Assembly: GCA_964019135.1 (NCBI GenBank) | Contig: OZ025257.1 | Coordinates: 24,350,352 to 24,414,351 of the forward strand | Length of the DNA: 64,000 bases | DNA from: Arenicola marina | Taxonomy: Eukaryota; Annelida; Polychaeta; Arenicolidae | Direction of reading: 5' to 3' | Part shown: positions 44,652-58,065 of the stretch, piece after piece | Layout: every line of letters starts with the position of its first letter | Numbering within the stretch: the first letter of the stretch is position 1 | Notes under the pieces: generated by a model | What the model was told of the DNA's origin: nothing | Databases searched by the model: none | The model's input: the letters and a program-made list of their open reading frames with translations, nothing else | Made by a program: the position numbers and the translations under genes

Positions 44652-47600
44652 CTACAAGTATAAGAGAAAGCCTTCGGATTCCTTGGTGTCCTTTGGCGTG
44701 CCCCCATTGGCCGGCGACTCGGCCCCCGGCGACGGGACGTCTCTGGATTGGTCCTTGTCCGGATCATCCTCGGTCAGCTCTGTGGACGACCTGGCGACGA
44801 AACAGGGATACGTTACATATAGATGTAGATAAGCCATCTGGCAATGTTAGTCTTCACTTTTATCATCAGTTTAACGAGTTCTTCATGTGTTAGATAATCG
44901 CAAACGCTTTCTGGTTGCAAGATAGATTTCATCACATCATGTTGGAATCAAAATGTCAAGATATCACATGACGTCAGGATCGCGACATGACGTCATAGGC
45001 TTCGTAACGGCACAAGCTTCGTGACGTCAAAAGCTGACGACATTATCGCGTAGTAATGACGTCAGAGGCTGGCGACGTCCTCACGGAGCGATGGCGCCAC
45101 CACCCGATGACGTCAGCACAGAGTAATGGCGTCCCCACCCGATGACGTCATCGCACAGCAATGGCGCCACCACCCGATGACGTCATCACACACCAATGGC
45201 GCCACCACCCGATGGCGCGGCCGACAGGCGTACCTAAGACTGGACCCGGTGGATCCCCGGGGGCTGGTTCCCAGGGAGTCGCCCCTGTCTCGGCGGCGGC
45301 CTCCCTCCGGCTGGCGGGGGTCAGCATCCACGGGTCTGGAGCGGCCGGACCCCTCGCCCAGACCTGTAACACAGACGCCAGGCGCACAGGTCACACCGAG
45401 GTCACACCGAGGTCACACCGAGGGATGGGGTCAACGATATAGGTTAAAGTAAACTAGCGTAGGCAAGTAATGTGGCCAGGGAGAACGGTGAACAATCACA
45501 TCAGTTCTAGAACTGATGACGTAAATTCCGCTTCGGACGACCAGAAACCACGTGCAACTTAGCGTAGACAAGTGATGTATGTAGTCAGAGAGAAAGGTGA
45601 ACCAATCACGTCAGTTGTAATACTGATTTCCGCTTCAGGCGACCAAAAACCACGTGCAAATAAATTCCTTTCGCATCTCAATCAGAATGCAATGTTAAGA
45701 GCAGAGCCTCTGCACAGAATCAGGAAATGAGAGATGACTTTTTTTTATACATGTAAATAAATATAAATACAGATATGACAAACGACGTGAACATGAATAT
45801 TGTCTTTTTAAAACGGCCCTACATTATGACTCGCTATCGTTGTTGGTCGTGAGCATAAATCCTAAACTTACCATGTAACAGATAGGGCTGCGAGGTGACT
45901 CGCTGTGAGCCTGGACAGTCACGTGTCCTTCACCCTGCCTTACCTTTATCTGTGGAGTCCTTCCCGCTGCGCACGCTCACACCGAACTCGTTCTGGTTCC
46001 GGTCCAGAAATGCCGCCTTCTCTCTCACAGATGAACGCTTCCTCACGGCTGTATAACCTTGACCTTCAGCCGTTGACCCCTCGCTGGGGTTGTCCTTGGG
46101 TGGAGTCCCGCTGCGGGGAGGGGAGGCGGTCTCCGATTCCTCTACAGCTTCTGCCGGGGGAAAAAAACAAGTCCAGGGTTCATTGACGGGCATATTGGTT
46201 GTATATTCAGGACGCTTTAACCCATTCTGGTCATATCGCGTCAGCTGGAAAAGGAAGGGGGAGTGGGGCCATGTCCCCGGGGGTAACCCCCTACTCTTTG
46301 CGAAGAAGGACATGGGATCTATGTCCACACAGACAGGACCACAGCGTGGCTTGATCCAACCATCTAGGCGCGATTGTGGGCAAATTTGTTAACGATATCC
46401 CTGGTTTGGCCGTCTTCAAACGACCCTTGACCCTGCGAGTGGTATATCGACGGACGTTATCAATGGTAGCGCAGAGCCATATCCCCCGAGATAAACCTCT
46501 TCTAACTATTAATTCCAAAGATGGACATATTAGGATCTCGAGTATATTATCTTTAAACCAAAGTACACATTTGCAACTGAGGGACGCGAACCCCCGAAAC
46601 TCTGGCACGATGGCTGGCCTAGCAGAGTTCACTGAACAAAGCGCGAGCTCGCTAACCACTAGGCCATTCGGGTGGTCCTCAAGAACAATACCTGAATACC
46701 CTATTCAGTGGCGCTGTCAGAACATTCACAACGTCCCCGATGCATCCCTTGGTCGCACAGCCATACAAATTACAAAAGCCAGAAACGAATACTGCCGTAG
46801 AAATTTGTCGTCCACAGCACAAAAGACAGTAGACAGTGGCCTAAACGTGCCTTGCCAGAGGGAGAGCAGTGTACGTAAGGCTCATTGCTGCATCACCATG
46901 GTGTAAATGTAGACAAATCCCGTCAACGTATTCAACATTATCTCAGTTGCGTCATTTTGTTCATTCTTTCACACACATTTTCACAAACACAATGAAAAGC
47001 ATTTCATTAAAGCAGAGGTCTGAGAGCAGCGGCGCAAAGTTAATATTAGTCTACAGACTAACCTTCCACAGTGCACAGAAGGTGTATATATTGTAAATGG
47101 TTGCATCCAGGTCTTTTTGACACGAGGGTTCATAATTATCGTGTATTAAACCGGCGAAGATAAGACGCACATAATAGCTTCAACATTTAACTGAATATTA
47201 CAATTTAACAAGCGTGGAATCATTGCTTACCAAGGAATTTAAATTTGTAAATTAATTTCTAATATTATTTCTACACATGTGATAAAACCTAAAAGAGCAA
47301 CCACTGGGGCTACATTTACCGTGTCCACTTGTATGGATCTATCATATCTACCAGATCTAATACACTATATACTCACTATGCAAAAACAACATCACCAAGC
47401 CCTGTACCGAAGCACATAGTATAAGTTGTCTAGTATAAGTATTTACTTCATCGACAACTCCCATATTATTAAAGCCAATGACCAATGATCTGAGCGGTTA
47501 AGTTGAAATTTAGCCTTATTGCTCTTTTCGTGCATTGTCATTGCTATGATATTCAGATAGAAGCAAAGCGAAGCACTATTTGTAAGCCTTCCACGTTGTC

Positions 47601-50600
47601 ATGGTTATGGATACCCCATTGAGACGCCGGCGTAATGTAAGCCTTCCACATTACTATGGTTACCGATACCCCATTGAGACGCCGGCGTAATGTAAGCCTT
47701 CCACATTGTCATGGTTACCAATACCCCATTGAGACGCCGGCATTGTCATGGTTACCAATACCCCATTGAGACGCCGGCGTATTGTAAGCCTTCCATATTG
47801 TCATGGTTACCAATACCCCATTGAGACGCCGGCGTAATGTAAGCCTTCCACATTGTCATGGTTATCGATACCCCATTGAGACGCCGGCGTAATGTAAGCC
47901 TTCCACATTGTCATGGTTACCGATACCCCATTGAGACGCCGGCGTAATGTAAGCCTTCCACATTGTCATGGTTACCAATACCCCATTGAGACGCCGGCGT
48001 ATTTTAAGCCTTCCACATTGTCATGGTTACCGATACCCCATTGAGACGCCGGCGTAATGTAAGCCTTCCACATTGTCATGGTTACCCATAGCCCCATGTG
48101 ACGTTGTTGGGAAACATGTCCAGTCTATCAAATCCTGTACGGCATTTTACAAACACGCGTGGCGAGAAGCGGTGCTGATGGCGAGAACTTTTTGGGGTAT
48201 GGCAATAGTTTCTAAAAGTATGCATCTTACAACTTATCTTGTTATTTTGGTTGAAGTCTCCGTGATTACGACGATATCGTCTGTTGATTTTTCGAAGCAG
48301 CGGACAACTCAGTTCTGTCCGCCGCCTTGCCCACCCAGTGGAGAAACTGCGCATGCGTGCATGTCGTTAAAACCGCACCATTCGCTTGGTGGCGCTTCAT
48401 ACACGCAGCCATTGACACGCAACAAGCGAAACGCCACCTGGCGAAAGCCGCAGGTGAAGAATGACCAAACACAAAATGCCGCGGTAAACAACAAGAAAGT
48501 CTCATTTCAACCGACTTGATAGTAATGCGATACTTTGTGAGTTCATATGCATGTGGGTTTTGTGGTAAATATGAAGTTTAGGTATCAGAGTACAAAATTA
48601 CCAGGGTTTGATGGATCGTGCGGTTAACAACACTTAGTCGCCCACAAAAGCTAATCTTACACCCTCATTTTGTACATGAGAACATGAGACTGTTGTGTGT
48701 AGCAACAACTGTCTCATATGGGACTAGGTTACCCATACCCCATTGAGACGCCGGCGTAATGTAAGCCTTCCACATTGGCATGGTTACCAATACCCCATTG
48801 AGACGCCGGCGTAATGTAAGCCTTCCACATTGTCATGGTTACCGATACCCCATTGAGACGCCGGCGTAATGTAAGCCTTCCACATTGTCATGGTTACCAA
48901 TACCCCATTGAGACCCTGTGTACGTTAGGGTACAACACTAAGCATTGTTTACACTTCCACCCCTGGATCCCATTTACTTTGACCATTTTACCATATATTT
49001 AACAACTTAAAAATGACAATAGAAGACGACAAACAATAACGTTAAATAACTAAAAACAACAATAAATAACTAATGGCGACTTCACAACGATGTTAACGAT
49101 TTCACCGAGATGGAGAAATACAATTATGAGTGATTTATAACCCCAACAAGCCACAGACGATAGAGGAAACTACATTAACCTTTGAGATTATTATAGGAAC
49201 CCACAAGTTAAATTACACACTAGAAGCACACTGAGACTAAACGCGTCAATAATTCCAACGCATTTGATGGAAAATAAGTCAATAGCCGCATCGTTAGGCA
49301 CGTCGACAGGAGGACACCAACAAGAACAACGACAACAACACAAGCCAACCTAAACACCGAACAACACTACAACACGTGCCTTAAGCCACAAGACACACGT
49401 GTTACCATGAATGAGCCTTGACTAGCGGGTAATGATTATAACACAGACAAGACGCATGTAAGCGCTGGTAAGAGGAAAAGAAAACGACGACTAGGCAAAG
49501 TCTAGATGCCACTTTACCTTGGAATCTCCTAAGATGCGCTCTTACTGCAGTTACGGACAAAGACAAAAATCAGTTGAGATATTGAGGCTCATTCCGATGT
49601 ATATGCGGTGAGTAGAGTGAAGAAAAAGCAATCACAATACAGACAGACAGTTAATGGCAGAGACAGACGGTAAGTAAGAAGTCCGTGGTTATTTATGCAA
49701 AGCTACATGTTAGCCTGGTGTGTAAGCAGTAGTTATTTAAATCCTTTAAAGTATTACAAGAAAATCACACAAAAATAGCCACGCGTCAGATGACCAAGAA
49801 CCTTATATGCAATGCAAAATTTATATTTACAAAGCTTCTAATGTCAAATTTCTTCTAAAGTATTTGTTTCTAAAGTATATGTTTGAAATCAATGCGTTGT
49901 GCAATTTAAAGTGTTTCCATAATTTTATATGAAAGCAGTGAAATATACAACCTATTAATAATAATGACTGAATTGTTTAAGTTAACAAACAAACTTGGGA
50001 CTGGTGGATATTTGCTACTAATTCCTGTAGATTGTATTTCAAGCATTTGCTTTAACCAAACTTCAACACAAGGAAAGGGATCAATTAGTCGTTACGGTAA
50101 ATCTAATGTAAAATATCGTTTAATTGATGCTGCGAGGCTGGTTGCCTCCAGTAGGACCCACAGCAAGGTCATACGTGACGTACCTGAGAATCCCCGGGTA
50201 ACGGGCACGGCTTTTGGAGGGGAGGAAACGGTGTAAGGAATGAATGAGGTACACGGGCGATAAAGTGAGCGCAAGAAGCAGATTTGGACGAGTCCATGTT
50301 GGGGAGGCGGGAGGTGCAAAGGATGGAGGGGGGTGGGGGGGGAGGCGGGGTCCAAAGCGAAGTGGGGGGGGGCAGAGGATAGGGTAGGAGGGGGGGTCAG
50401 AGGATGGGGTAGGGGGTGCAAAGGATGGTGGGCGGGGTCCAAAGCGGAGTGGGGGGGTCAGAGGATGGGGTAGGGGGTGCAAAGGATGGTGGCGGGCGGG
50501 TCCAAAGCGGAGTGCGGGGGTGGGGGTCAGAGGATGGGGGAGCGGGTGCAAAGGGAATTGTATGGGAATTGCAAGGGAAGGGCGAGAGGGAGCAAAAAGG

Positions 50601-53600
50601 GAAGTTTGGGGAGGAGGGCGGGGGGTGGAAACGTGACGAAGCAGAGGTCTGGGACGCGATAGGACGCGACCGGGAAGGGGATGACTGGCGCCTTGAAGCA
50701 CCATCAGGACAAGGGCGGAGTATGGAGCACTAAGCAGGTGCCTGGGGGGGGGGGTGTGGACGTTGGGAGCTTGCATGCTCGCACCACATGTTCCATAGCC
50801 CACTCAAGCGCTGTACCGCTGGGGTAGGGGTGATTAGAGGAGGATGGAGGGGGATGGCCCTGATAAGGCGCTGTTCGTGCTTTCCACGATCACCCAAATA
50901 TCGAAATTTCATGAGGTGGGGAAGCAGGACGATAACAGGGCGGTGCGGCAGGGGGGGGGGGGCGTAGGGCGGATTATGATAAAATGGAGACCTAAATTAT
51001 TATTCATTCACAAACAGCTAATCTGGCCACTGGCCACGCTAAGTCTATTTTATGAGCATATACAAACTACGTAAGCATGACGCCTCTTGTTAGAAGTCTT
51101 AACATTTCACATAAATGTACAATTCGTTAGATGCATTAAAGGCTACATATACAGATGGTCAAGATATTCAAGCCTTTGCAATGTCATACCAAGCATTATC
51201 TACAGTAGAAAAAGCGTTAATATTGTATAGACAGGGGGGGAATTTAAAATCCATGCTACTAGATGAAAGCTGGCCGAGTTTATCGCTACAAGAGAGGTGT
51301 TACTATAGAATATGACCTCTGGAGTAATCAGGGGAATGTTAGTCACTGAGCATAAAAAAAGTCCCAAAAACTAAATTAGTACTATAAACTGGGACTTTTG
51401 CATGCACAAGAGGAATCATATCGATCTTATATTGGAAGAAAACAGTCTGAATATTGATCTTGATGAGATAATAGGTAAGTATATAGATAAATAAATATAA
51501 ATAGGGCTCACCACATGTAGTCACTACGTGGAATGTACAATACGTCTGAATGACTGAACGATGGTTTGCAGGTATTCATAACGAAACTCCAGGCCATATT
51601 CACGTGTTATTTACACTTAACTATGCACACTTCAAACTTGGCTTGGGATTCAGATCTATCTAGGCAAACCTTTCACCAGAAAGTTAAGAATATACAAAAA
51701 ATAGAAACCCGGACATGACGTCACAAAAAGAGAGTTATGTTACACAGTACCGGACGTCACCCCGCGCGCTGTACGACCCTCAGATTGCACAGCCCCACCC
51801 ACCGGGGGGTAGGTGGGGGAGGGGGGAGGGGGGCGAGAGATTGTGGGTAAGGGTAGGGGGCGGGGGGGTGGGTACATGTTGTTCTCACCAGGCTTCGACC
51901 CTGTCCCTGCCGTGGACTTTCCCCCGGTGGTGGTGGTGGCGGTCGTGGTGGCGGCCGTGGTAGCGGGGGAGGGTGAGGGTGAGGCTGAGGGGGAGGGGGA
52001 GGGGGAAGGCGCGGGGGCGGCGGCGGCCGAGGAGGCGGGTTTACCCCTCAGCTGTACCGTGGCGGCGCTGGTGAGGCTACGGGCCCCCGCCGCCGCCGCT
52101 GCCCCCGCCACCGCTGCGGCTGCCGCCCCCGGGGACGGGGACGGGGGAGCCTTCGAGGCGGAGCCAGGGGAGGGTGGCGCGGTCAGTACCGGGCCCGCGG
52201 CGGGGGCCGCCATCACCTGAGGCCTGGGGCGTATGGAGGGCGGCTTGGGTTTGAGGGGTGGAGGGCAGGACCTCCCCCTGCCATCGTCCGCCTTATCACC
52301 TGTGGGTGGCAAACACAGAGCCCATTTACGCCAATCATTCAGTACTCATTATTATTATTACTACTAACTAATTATTACTAAAAAAAAAAAAAATATGTAT
52401 TATTATTACTAACGCTTTACGTTAAGTAACATGCAAAGTGCCTAAGCTTAAGTAAATTAAATGAAATGAAATCTGGATGTTTGAGATCACTTTCGAACAC
52501 GCACGCTACACGAGGTTAATATTTAAACCTCCCGGTAAAATGAAATGGGGATTGACTGAAACTTGCCTCAGACGCAGGTGCGAACGCACGAACTGCTAGT
52601 TCACTGAGCTTGCAAGACACACGGGTGGGTAATACGTGAGTTATACGGCTATATATATATATGGTCTGCCCTAACAGGACAGCATGGGTCACCCGGTAGC
52701 CTAATAGGTAGCTAGTGACGAGTGTTGTGTTCTGCTAGGCCAGCCCAAGTGGCCGATGCCGGGTTCGACTCCCGCCTGTGCCAATGTCTGCAGGATAAAG
52801 ATCCCTCGTCTTTCTTCACCCATTCATGTGACCTACACAGGGTCCCATTCAGAGGAGGGGTGTGTGTGGGTAGACGGATGTGTGTGTGTGGGTGGGGGGG
52901 GGGGTTACTTACCCGCGGCAGGGGGTGGGGTACCCCTAGTCTCTCCTAGTTTGGGTTCCTTGTCCTTGGTGGATCCGGGCTTCTTCCTGAAGACGGGCAG
53001 CACTGGGGTGGCCCCGGCCGGGGTGTAGTTACTGAGGCGGGAGGAGGGCGGGGTCGGGGAGGTGACCGGGGCCGGGGTCTCCCTGGCTACCGTCGACTTG
53101 GCCCCAGCGTCGCCCTGCCGCGCGCAAAATGACAGAGGGTCATATTAAGGTGACATGGGTTAATGCGTCAAGCGCCGTCCATACAGTGGTTGTCGTGACT
53201 CGTTCCGCTTTCCATAGCGAGGCGAGCCTAGTCTTACAAACGCGGGTCGTCCACAACTGACACGTTGTCTGGCTACTGTCCACCAAGCGTCATTTACAAG
53301 GATTTTTGTTTGATTACCCCAATAAACACGATTCAGCAGTCATGTCCAGTCGTCCGTTACTCTTGTTACATTAATATCAGTTAGTAATAAATGACCTCAT
53401 GCCAAATATTCTGTTCTTTCATATCTGCAGTACAGCTTTTAGCAGGCATGAACAAATCTTAAAACAAATTTACGCAAGAGATCCCGGTCAGTTTCTTGCT
53501 ATTGTATACATGTTATTGGAGAATAAATAAATTAATAAACACTATATTACATGACCAATTAATAATCCTGGTTAAAAATACTTTACATTTAACCTGGATT

Positions 53601-56600
53601 ATGAACAGGTCATGAACACTCTCCCCTCCCATTAGATGGACCATCGTTAACAGACAGAAACACAAGTTACAATGGGGTACAGATGGCCTGGCGCCGCCTT
53701 ACCGAGGACTTCGAGGCAAAGAGAGACATCGACAGACGTTTAGCTTGAACTTCCGCCATCAGGGCGGCGCCACCGGGCATGCCCATACCCCTGGGGACAC
53801 CTAGCGGCAGCTTGGGGGCGGCACGGACCTGGTCCTCGGCCTCCACTGTGTGTGTGTGTGGGGGGGGGGGGCAACAGAGACAGGGGTCAGCAATGGGCTA
53901 CCACGACGTCACGAGTGACATGATGGGACATTCAACCAAACGGAGTGACGTCAGCGTAGTATTGCGCAGAACAAATATGTTTACAGCGCAGAAAAATATG
54001 TATATTGTGCAGAGAAAATATAATATTTGCTATAATAGACAAATATAAATATATACGATTCTTCCAAAAGCACAGTACGGTCTAAAATAAAACAATATTT
54101 ATCATGAATAGGTTCTTACTATGCACGCATTAGTAGTATGCGTCTAATAATTGTAACTATTCTAAACTTTTAGCATTGACCATTGTTTTCATATGTAGTA
54201 TTTAAAAATATGGTCGTTCTTGCATGTGTTACGGCCAACCATCTTTTCAGAAGAGCTCACGCATTGCTCACGCTCAACACTTACTACAATAATCCATATC
54301 GTGAGCTCTAAAGTATCAGTCGGATACATACGGGTTGAACCAACGGTCTGTCCCACGGTAAAAACACAGGATCCCGAACGTTGGCATCACCAAGGTTACC
54401 CACCTTTGTCCAGTTCCTCCTCGGATTTGCTTCCGGATCCAGACTCATCCCTGTTCTGGGTCTCCGGGACTCTTTGCCTGTGTTCCTCCCTGGAGGGGTT
54501 CCGACGGCCGGGCTCCGGACTCTGCTTGGCCTGGACTGTCGGTTCTGGATCTTTCCGAGCCGATTCCGGACTCTTCACGGTGGAGGGTCCCGAGCGCTTC
54601 GGGAAGAGGGTGCCTATGCTACGCGCAATGCTGAATCAGGATTGAGATTCCTTATTATAGGACGTCCTCAGTCACCAGAAACATTGAGTGGGGATTCTTC
54701 ATGTCTGAATCCAGATGGTTTGTATGTCAAGCCACTTTTGTGCACAGTAAGACTAAATTGAGCCAAGGAAGCCCGTGAGATAATGAGATGAAAGGCCCCA
54801 TACCCAGGCGGGGCTCGAACCCGCCACCATTTGGTGCGTAGTCGCCAAGTCTCTCGCTCAAGACGGCTCCACCCCCCTCCACCTCACGCAAAAAGCCGTA
54901 GCTCGAAAATCAAATAACATTATAGCGCTAACATTCTGTTTGAGCTCATAATTTTACAATCATTTTGGAACAAAATAACACTAGGAAGAACTTTTTTTCG
55001 AACAAATTAAGGATATCAATAACCAAATAATGTTCGAAACAAATTTCAATGACAATAACAATTTCAGTAATATTCAACAGATGTCGATCTCTTGCAGTGT
55101 TTTCATGCTGCAATGGTGTTTAAAACAAGAAACACCCAGCGCGTTGTTCATGGATAGGATACGCGTTGCAAAATGAGTTTCGTGGGATTCACGAGAAAGA
55201 CAAATTACTTCTAGTGTGATCATAGGACATAAGGAAATGACGCTATGTATTTTGCATACGAATTGTTTCGTATACAGTTTCTAGTAATGAATGTTGTGAT
55301 CTACGTTTTGAAGCGAAATGTGTATCTGTTTTGGCTGGACTTTTCCATCGGGCGTCAAACTTCCAGTTGGTCGTCTATTATGGCTGTAACTCGTTTCAGA
55401 GAAGCTCACTTATTGTTCATGATTGGTATTGACTGTGCTTGTCGATTTCGTCACAGAAAGAAGATTGTTCAACAAGGAAAATAGTTTGGCCTCCCTTGAG
55501 TCAATCGCAGTTTATCACCTCGCTAAAACAGTACATTCTTGAAAATTAATGTACAGTTTAGACAATAGGATGACGTCATAACTATTTTAATACGGGTGAA
55601 ATCACGACGTGAGGTGCAGTCCGACTATACCCTCCAATGAAAGGTGAAATGAAAAGCCCAATCCCAAGGAACGCAAATACCCCTTGCCCCCGCCCCCCTC
55701 CCCCCCCCAAGTAAGTGGACTTCCCTCCAGAGAGGCGAAAGATAGAGATAAACACAACTCAAAGAAAAGTTTCGGAAACTTTGTGTCAGCAGAAACTTTA
55801 GCTGTGTACATGTCGGTTTCGGACACAAGGTTTTTAGGTGTGTACTGGGCTTTAGATATCTTTACTGGCACTGGCATTAGGCCCAGTACACACCTAAAAG
55901 TTTCCGAAACTTTGTGTCCGAAACTTTGTTTCCGAAACTTTGTGTCCGAAACCGACCCGTACACACCTAAAGTTTCTGCGACACAAAGTTTCCGAAACTT
56001 TTCTTTCAGTTGTATTTACCTCTACCTTTCGCCCTCTCTCTGGAGTTAAGTCCACTTACTGGGGGAGGAGGGGGGGGGGGGGGCAAGGGGTACTTGCGTT
56101 CCTCGGAATTGGGCTTTTCATTTTACCGTGAACTGGGAATGGAGTATTAGCCGACCGCCGTGATCAAGGATTTTCATTAAACGTGAACTGGGAATTTTAA
56201 TATTAAATAACCGTGAATCGGGAAATCGTCAATTTAGTATCGTGTATCCGCCCTTCATTTGCATGCGGAGAGTTCTGCTTTTAATTCATCGTGACCTGGG
56301 AAATTAGTCTTCGTGATCTGGGAACACGACCCCCCCTTGCCTCCCCCCTTACTGGATTTATGCGACACAGAGTATCAGCATTTTTACTTATGTCACTTCT
56401 TTGGCTAATGGACATTAGCATCAAATAGCTGACAATCGAGAACCACTGGCTTCCTGTGGAGCTGCTGTTGTTTTATTGAATATTTTGCGACGAAGGCGGC
56501 GACGACTACATCCTCAAACATGGGTCCGTGAGTGGATTCGTAATCGTCCTCAGCAAGGCAATCGGCAACCACATAAAATTGCGTCTCTGAGTCCATTGTC

Positions 56601-57287
56601 AGGTTCAATTAAATTCAATTCAATTCAATATCATTTATTTGGGCAAGAACGAGTGCATACAAACGTAAAAATACAAAACAAAGTGGTAACTTAATTCATT
56701 CTTACCCTGGAGACTCCTATTAAGACCACGATGGTCGCTAGCATAGGAGCCACCGCAAAGAAAAAAAAAAAAAAAAAAAAAAAAAAATTATCGGTTCCAT
56801 GAGTGCGTATAAATCTGGTGTTGTCACATGATCCCACTCGCTGCCACGTGACGGTGAGTCGAGTACTCATTGGTTGTAATACTAATGATGTGGAAACTTT
56901 GTTTCCCAAATTCAAACATGGTAAAACTTCGGGCACAAGTTTCGGAAACAAAGTTTCGGAAACATCCCGGTACACACCAGCGTGTTTCAACAGAAACAAA
57001 GTTTCGGAAACTTTTTTAGATGTGTACTGGGCTTTACCAAGCGTGACATCACTCCTGGGTACTTACATTGCTGGGTTTGAGGGGGTTCCAAAGTAAAGCC
57101 CCCCCCCCTCTTTTCATCGCCAAAATCCGCTCGGTCGTGGCGTTTTACCACCAAAGTCCGCTTTGACCTCGTGAGTTGTCTTTCTCAGCGGCCCTTTATT
57201 CTTTCAATTTAACTCAGGTTACATATATACTTACCGTCAAACGATACCTTCCAGACAATTGCCCCAGGGACCGCTTCTTATTGTCAA
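44652..57287 (-). CDS. Gene P copy R, 3' eight exons, Pro/Ser-rich protein
   Basis: Exons at 57235-57287, 54404-54596, 53703-53845, 52913-53114, 51889-52299, 45944-46150, 45234-45363 and 44652-44790; all splice sites match copy L. It encodes the last 491 residues. Differences from copy L are whole codons: one GDAGAKS unit instead of two and LGE for PE in the fourth exon, and a lost and a gained Ser-Pro pair that leave the fifth exon at 411 nt. Known substitutions include a silent CTC/CTG in the first listed exon. Such frame preservation over low-complexity GC-rich DNA supports real coding sequence. Family not recognised; a disordered, SH3-ligand-containing tail is inferred. The 5' part is not visible. 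Confidence 0.78.
44965..45215. promoter_or_regulatory. CRE-like palindrome cluster (R)
   Basis: Seven exact TGACGTCA sites in about 210 bases (tgacgtcagg, tgacgtcata, tgacgtcaaa, tgacgtcaga, tgacgtcagc and two tgacgtcatc), more than in copy L, with the atggcgccaccaccc repeat between them. Confidence 0.55.
46196..46380 (-). mobile_element. SINE copy 2 (R)
   Basis: Counterpart of 5655-5850, with a small deletion after ggatctatgtcc. Confidence 0.65.
46440..46675 (-). mobile_element. SINE copy 3 (R), intact A and B boxes
   Basis: Minus strand: tagtggttagcgag (A box) and gggggttcgcgtccc (B box) are both consensus-like. The body with ggggatatggctc follows. Confidence 0.72.
47584..48913. repeat. 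55-bp minisatellite (R), interrupted
   Basis: Array at 47584-48092 and 48727-48913 with the same 55-bp unit as 7049-7513. The gap is filled by unrelated DNA (next entry). Confidence 0.93.
48091..48728. mobile_element. Insertion of about 0.64 kb in the minisatellite (R only)
   Basis: Flanked on both sides by ggttacccata. The ends are loosely inverted (ccccatgtgac and, complemented, tcccatatgag), and a hairpin (atgagactgttgt / caacaactgtctcat) lies at the right end. The transposon class is unclear. The 148-codon frame inside (48073-48519) has no recognised domain. Confidence 0.65.
50300..50560. repeat. G-rich degenerate tandem repeat (R)
   Basis: Counterpart of 8857-9262 with shorter G runs and an additional unit arrangement. 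Long minus-strand frames are compositional. Confidence 0.85.
51085..51510 (+). pseudogene. Unidentified coding-like relic with hairpin (R)
   Basis: A plus-strand frame at 51115-51315 is open for 66 codons (MYNSLDALKATYTDGQDI...ERCYYRI), with an amino-acid mix unlike random DNA. It is followed by the same hairpin and short ATG frame with donor-like ending as copy L. No family recognised. Confidence 0.4.
52680..52860 (+). mobile_element. SINE copy 4 (R), fuller head
   Basis: The head includes gcctaataggtagctagtga before gggttcgactcccgcc. Body as in 11215-11365. Confidence 0.75.
54790..54870 (-). mobile_element. tRNA-like sequence (R)
   Basis: Counterpart of 13325-13400. One base change lengthens the T-arm stem (ggcgggttcgagccccgcc). 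Confidence 0.5.
55139..55582. repeat. Dispersed 445-bp repeat, member 1 (R)
   Basis: Counterpart of 13672-14115, essentially identical. Confidence 0.85.
55597..56167. mobile_element. Large palindrome / foldback element (R)
   Basis: Counterpart of 14130-14700. Arms are preserved and only the C and G tract lengths differ. Confidence 0.85.
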
Positions 57288-58065
57288 CTGATCCCTCAGG
57301 ATAGATATGTTCCTTTATGTAGCTAATCAGGGGCGGATCTAGGAGGGGTGTTTAGGGGGGTTGCACCCCCCCCCCCCGCCCCCCTTTGAACATTTTTGAA
57401 GTCCCTTTTCCTTAATCGTGAGTATAAAATTGACAATCATAGATGATGGTGGGTACAAGTGAGAAATACTCATCTCTGAAACTGACAAGAAAGTGTCATG
57501 CTGCTTTGTTTGTCCGACTTGTTTGTCCGACATGACGCACGTACGCGTGGAAAGGCTTTTCTCACCACATGATTTTTTTTCCATATTTACTTCTAAATGA
57601 CTGCTACATGGAAATGATATGCAACTAATCAAAACCCTAACCTTGTAGGTGTGGGTTTTGATGTCAAAGCTACCTTAGCAGATGCTGATTCGCAGGGTCT
57701 CTCATTTTAGGCGGGTTGCGCTATAGGGAAGGGGAGGGGGGGGGCGTGTCATACTATGGGCTGTAGCAATAAAATATCGCACGTAGCCTATGTTCTGCTT
57801 GTTGTTTAAATAAATTTGGATACTTGCTGTATAATTTCCTATCGCCCACATAGCCAAACATGGGTACCGATTTTTTTCTGGCATGGGGTTGAAAATGTGG
57901 GGTTTTCCATTACTTATCATGGAGATGGTTTCTATTGGTGTGTAACCTAAACGCAAAAGTATTATTCGTTTATATTTCTGTAAAGTTCAATTATAATTGC
58001 AATTGAACGCAATTATTAGGAACCTGAACGACACGAATATACTGTGCAATACTGGTTATTCGGAG

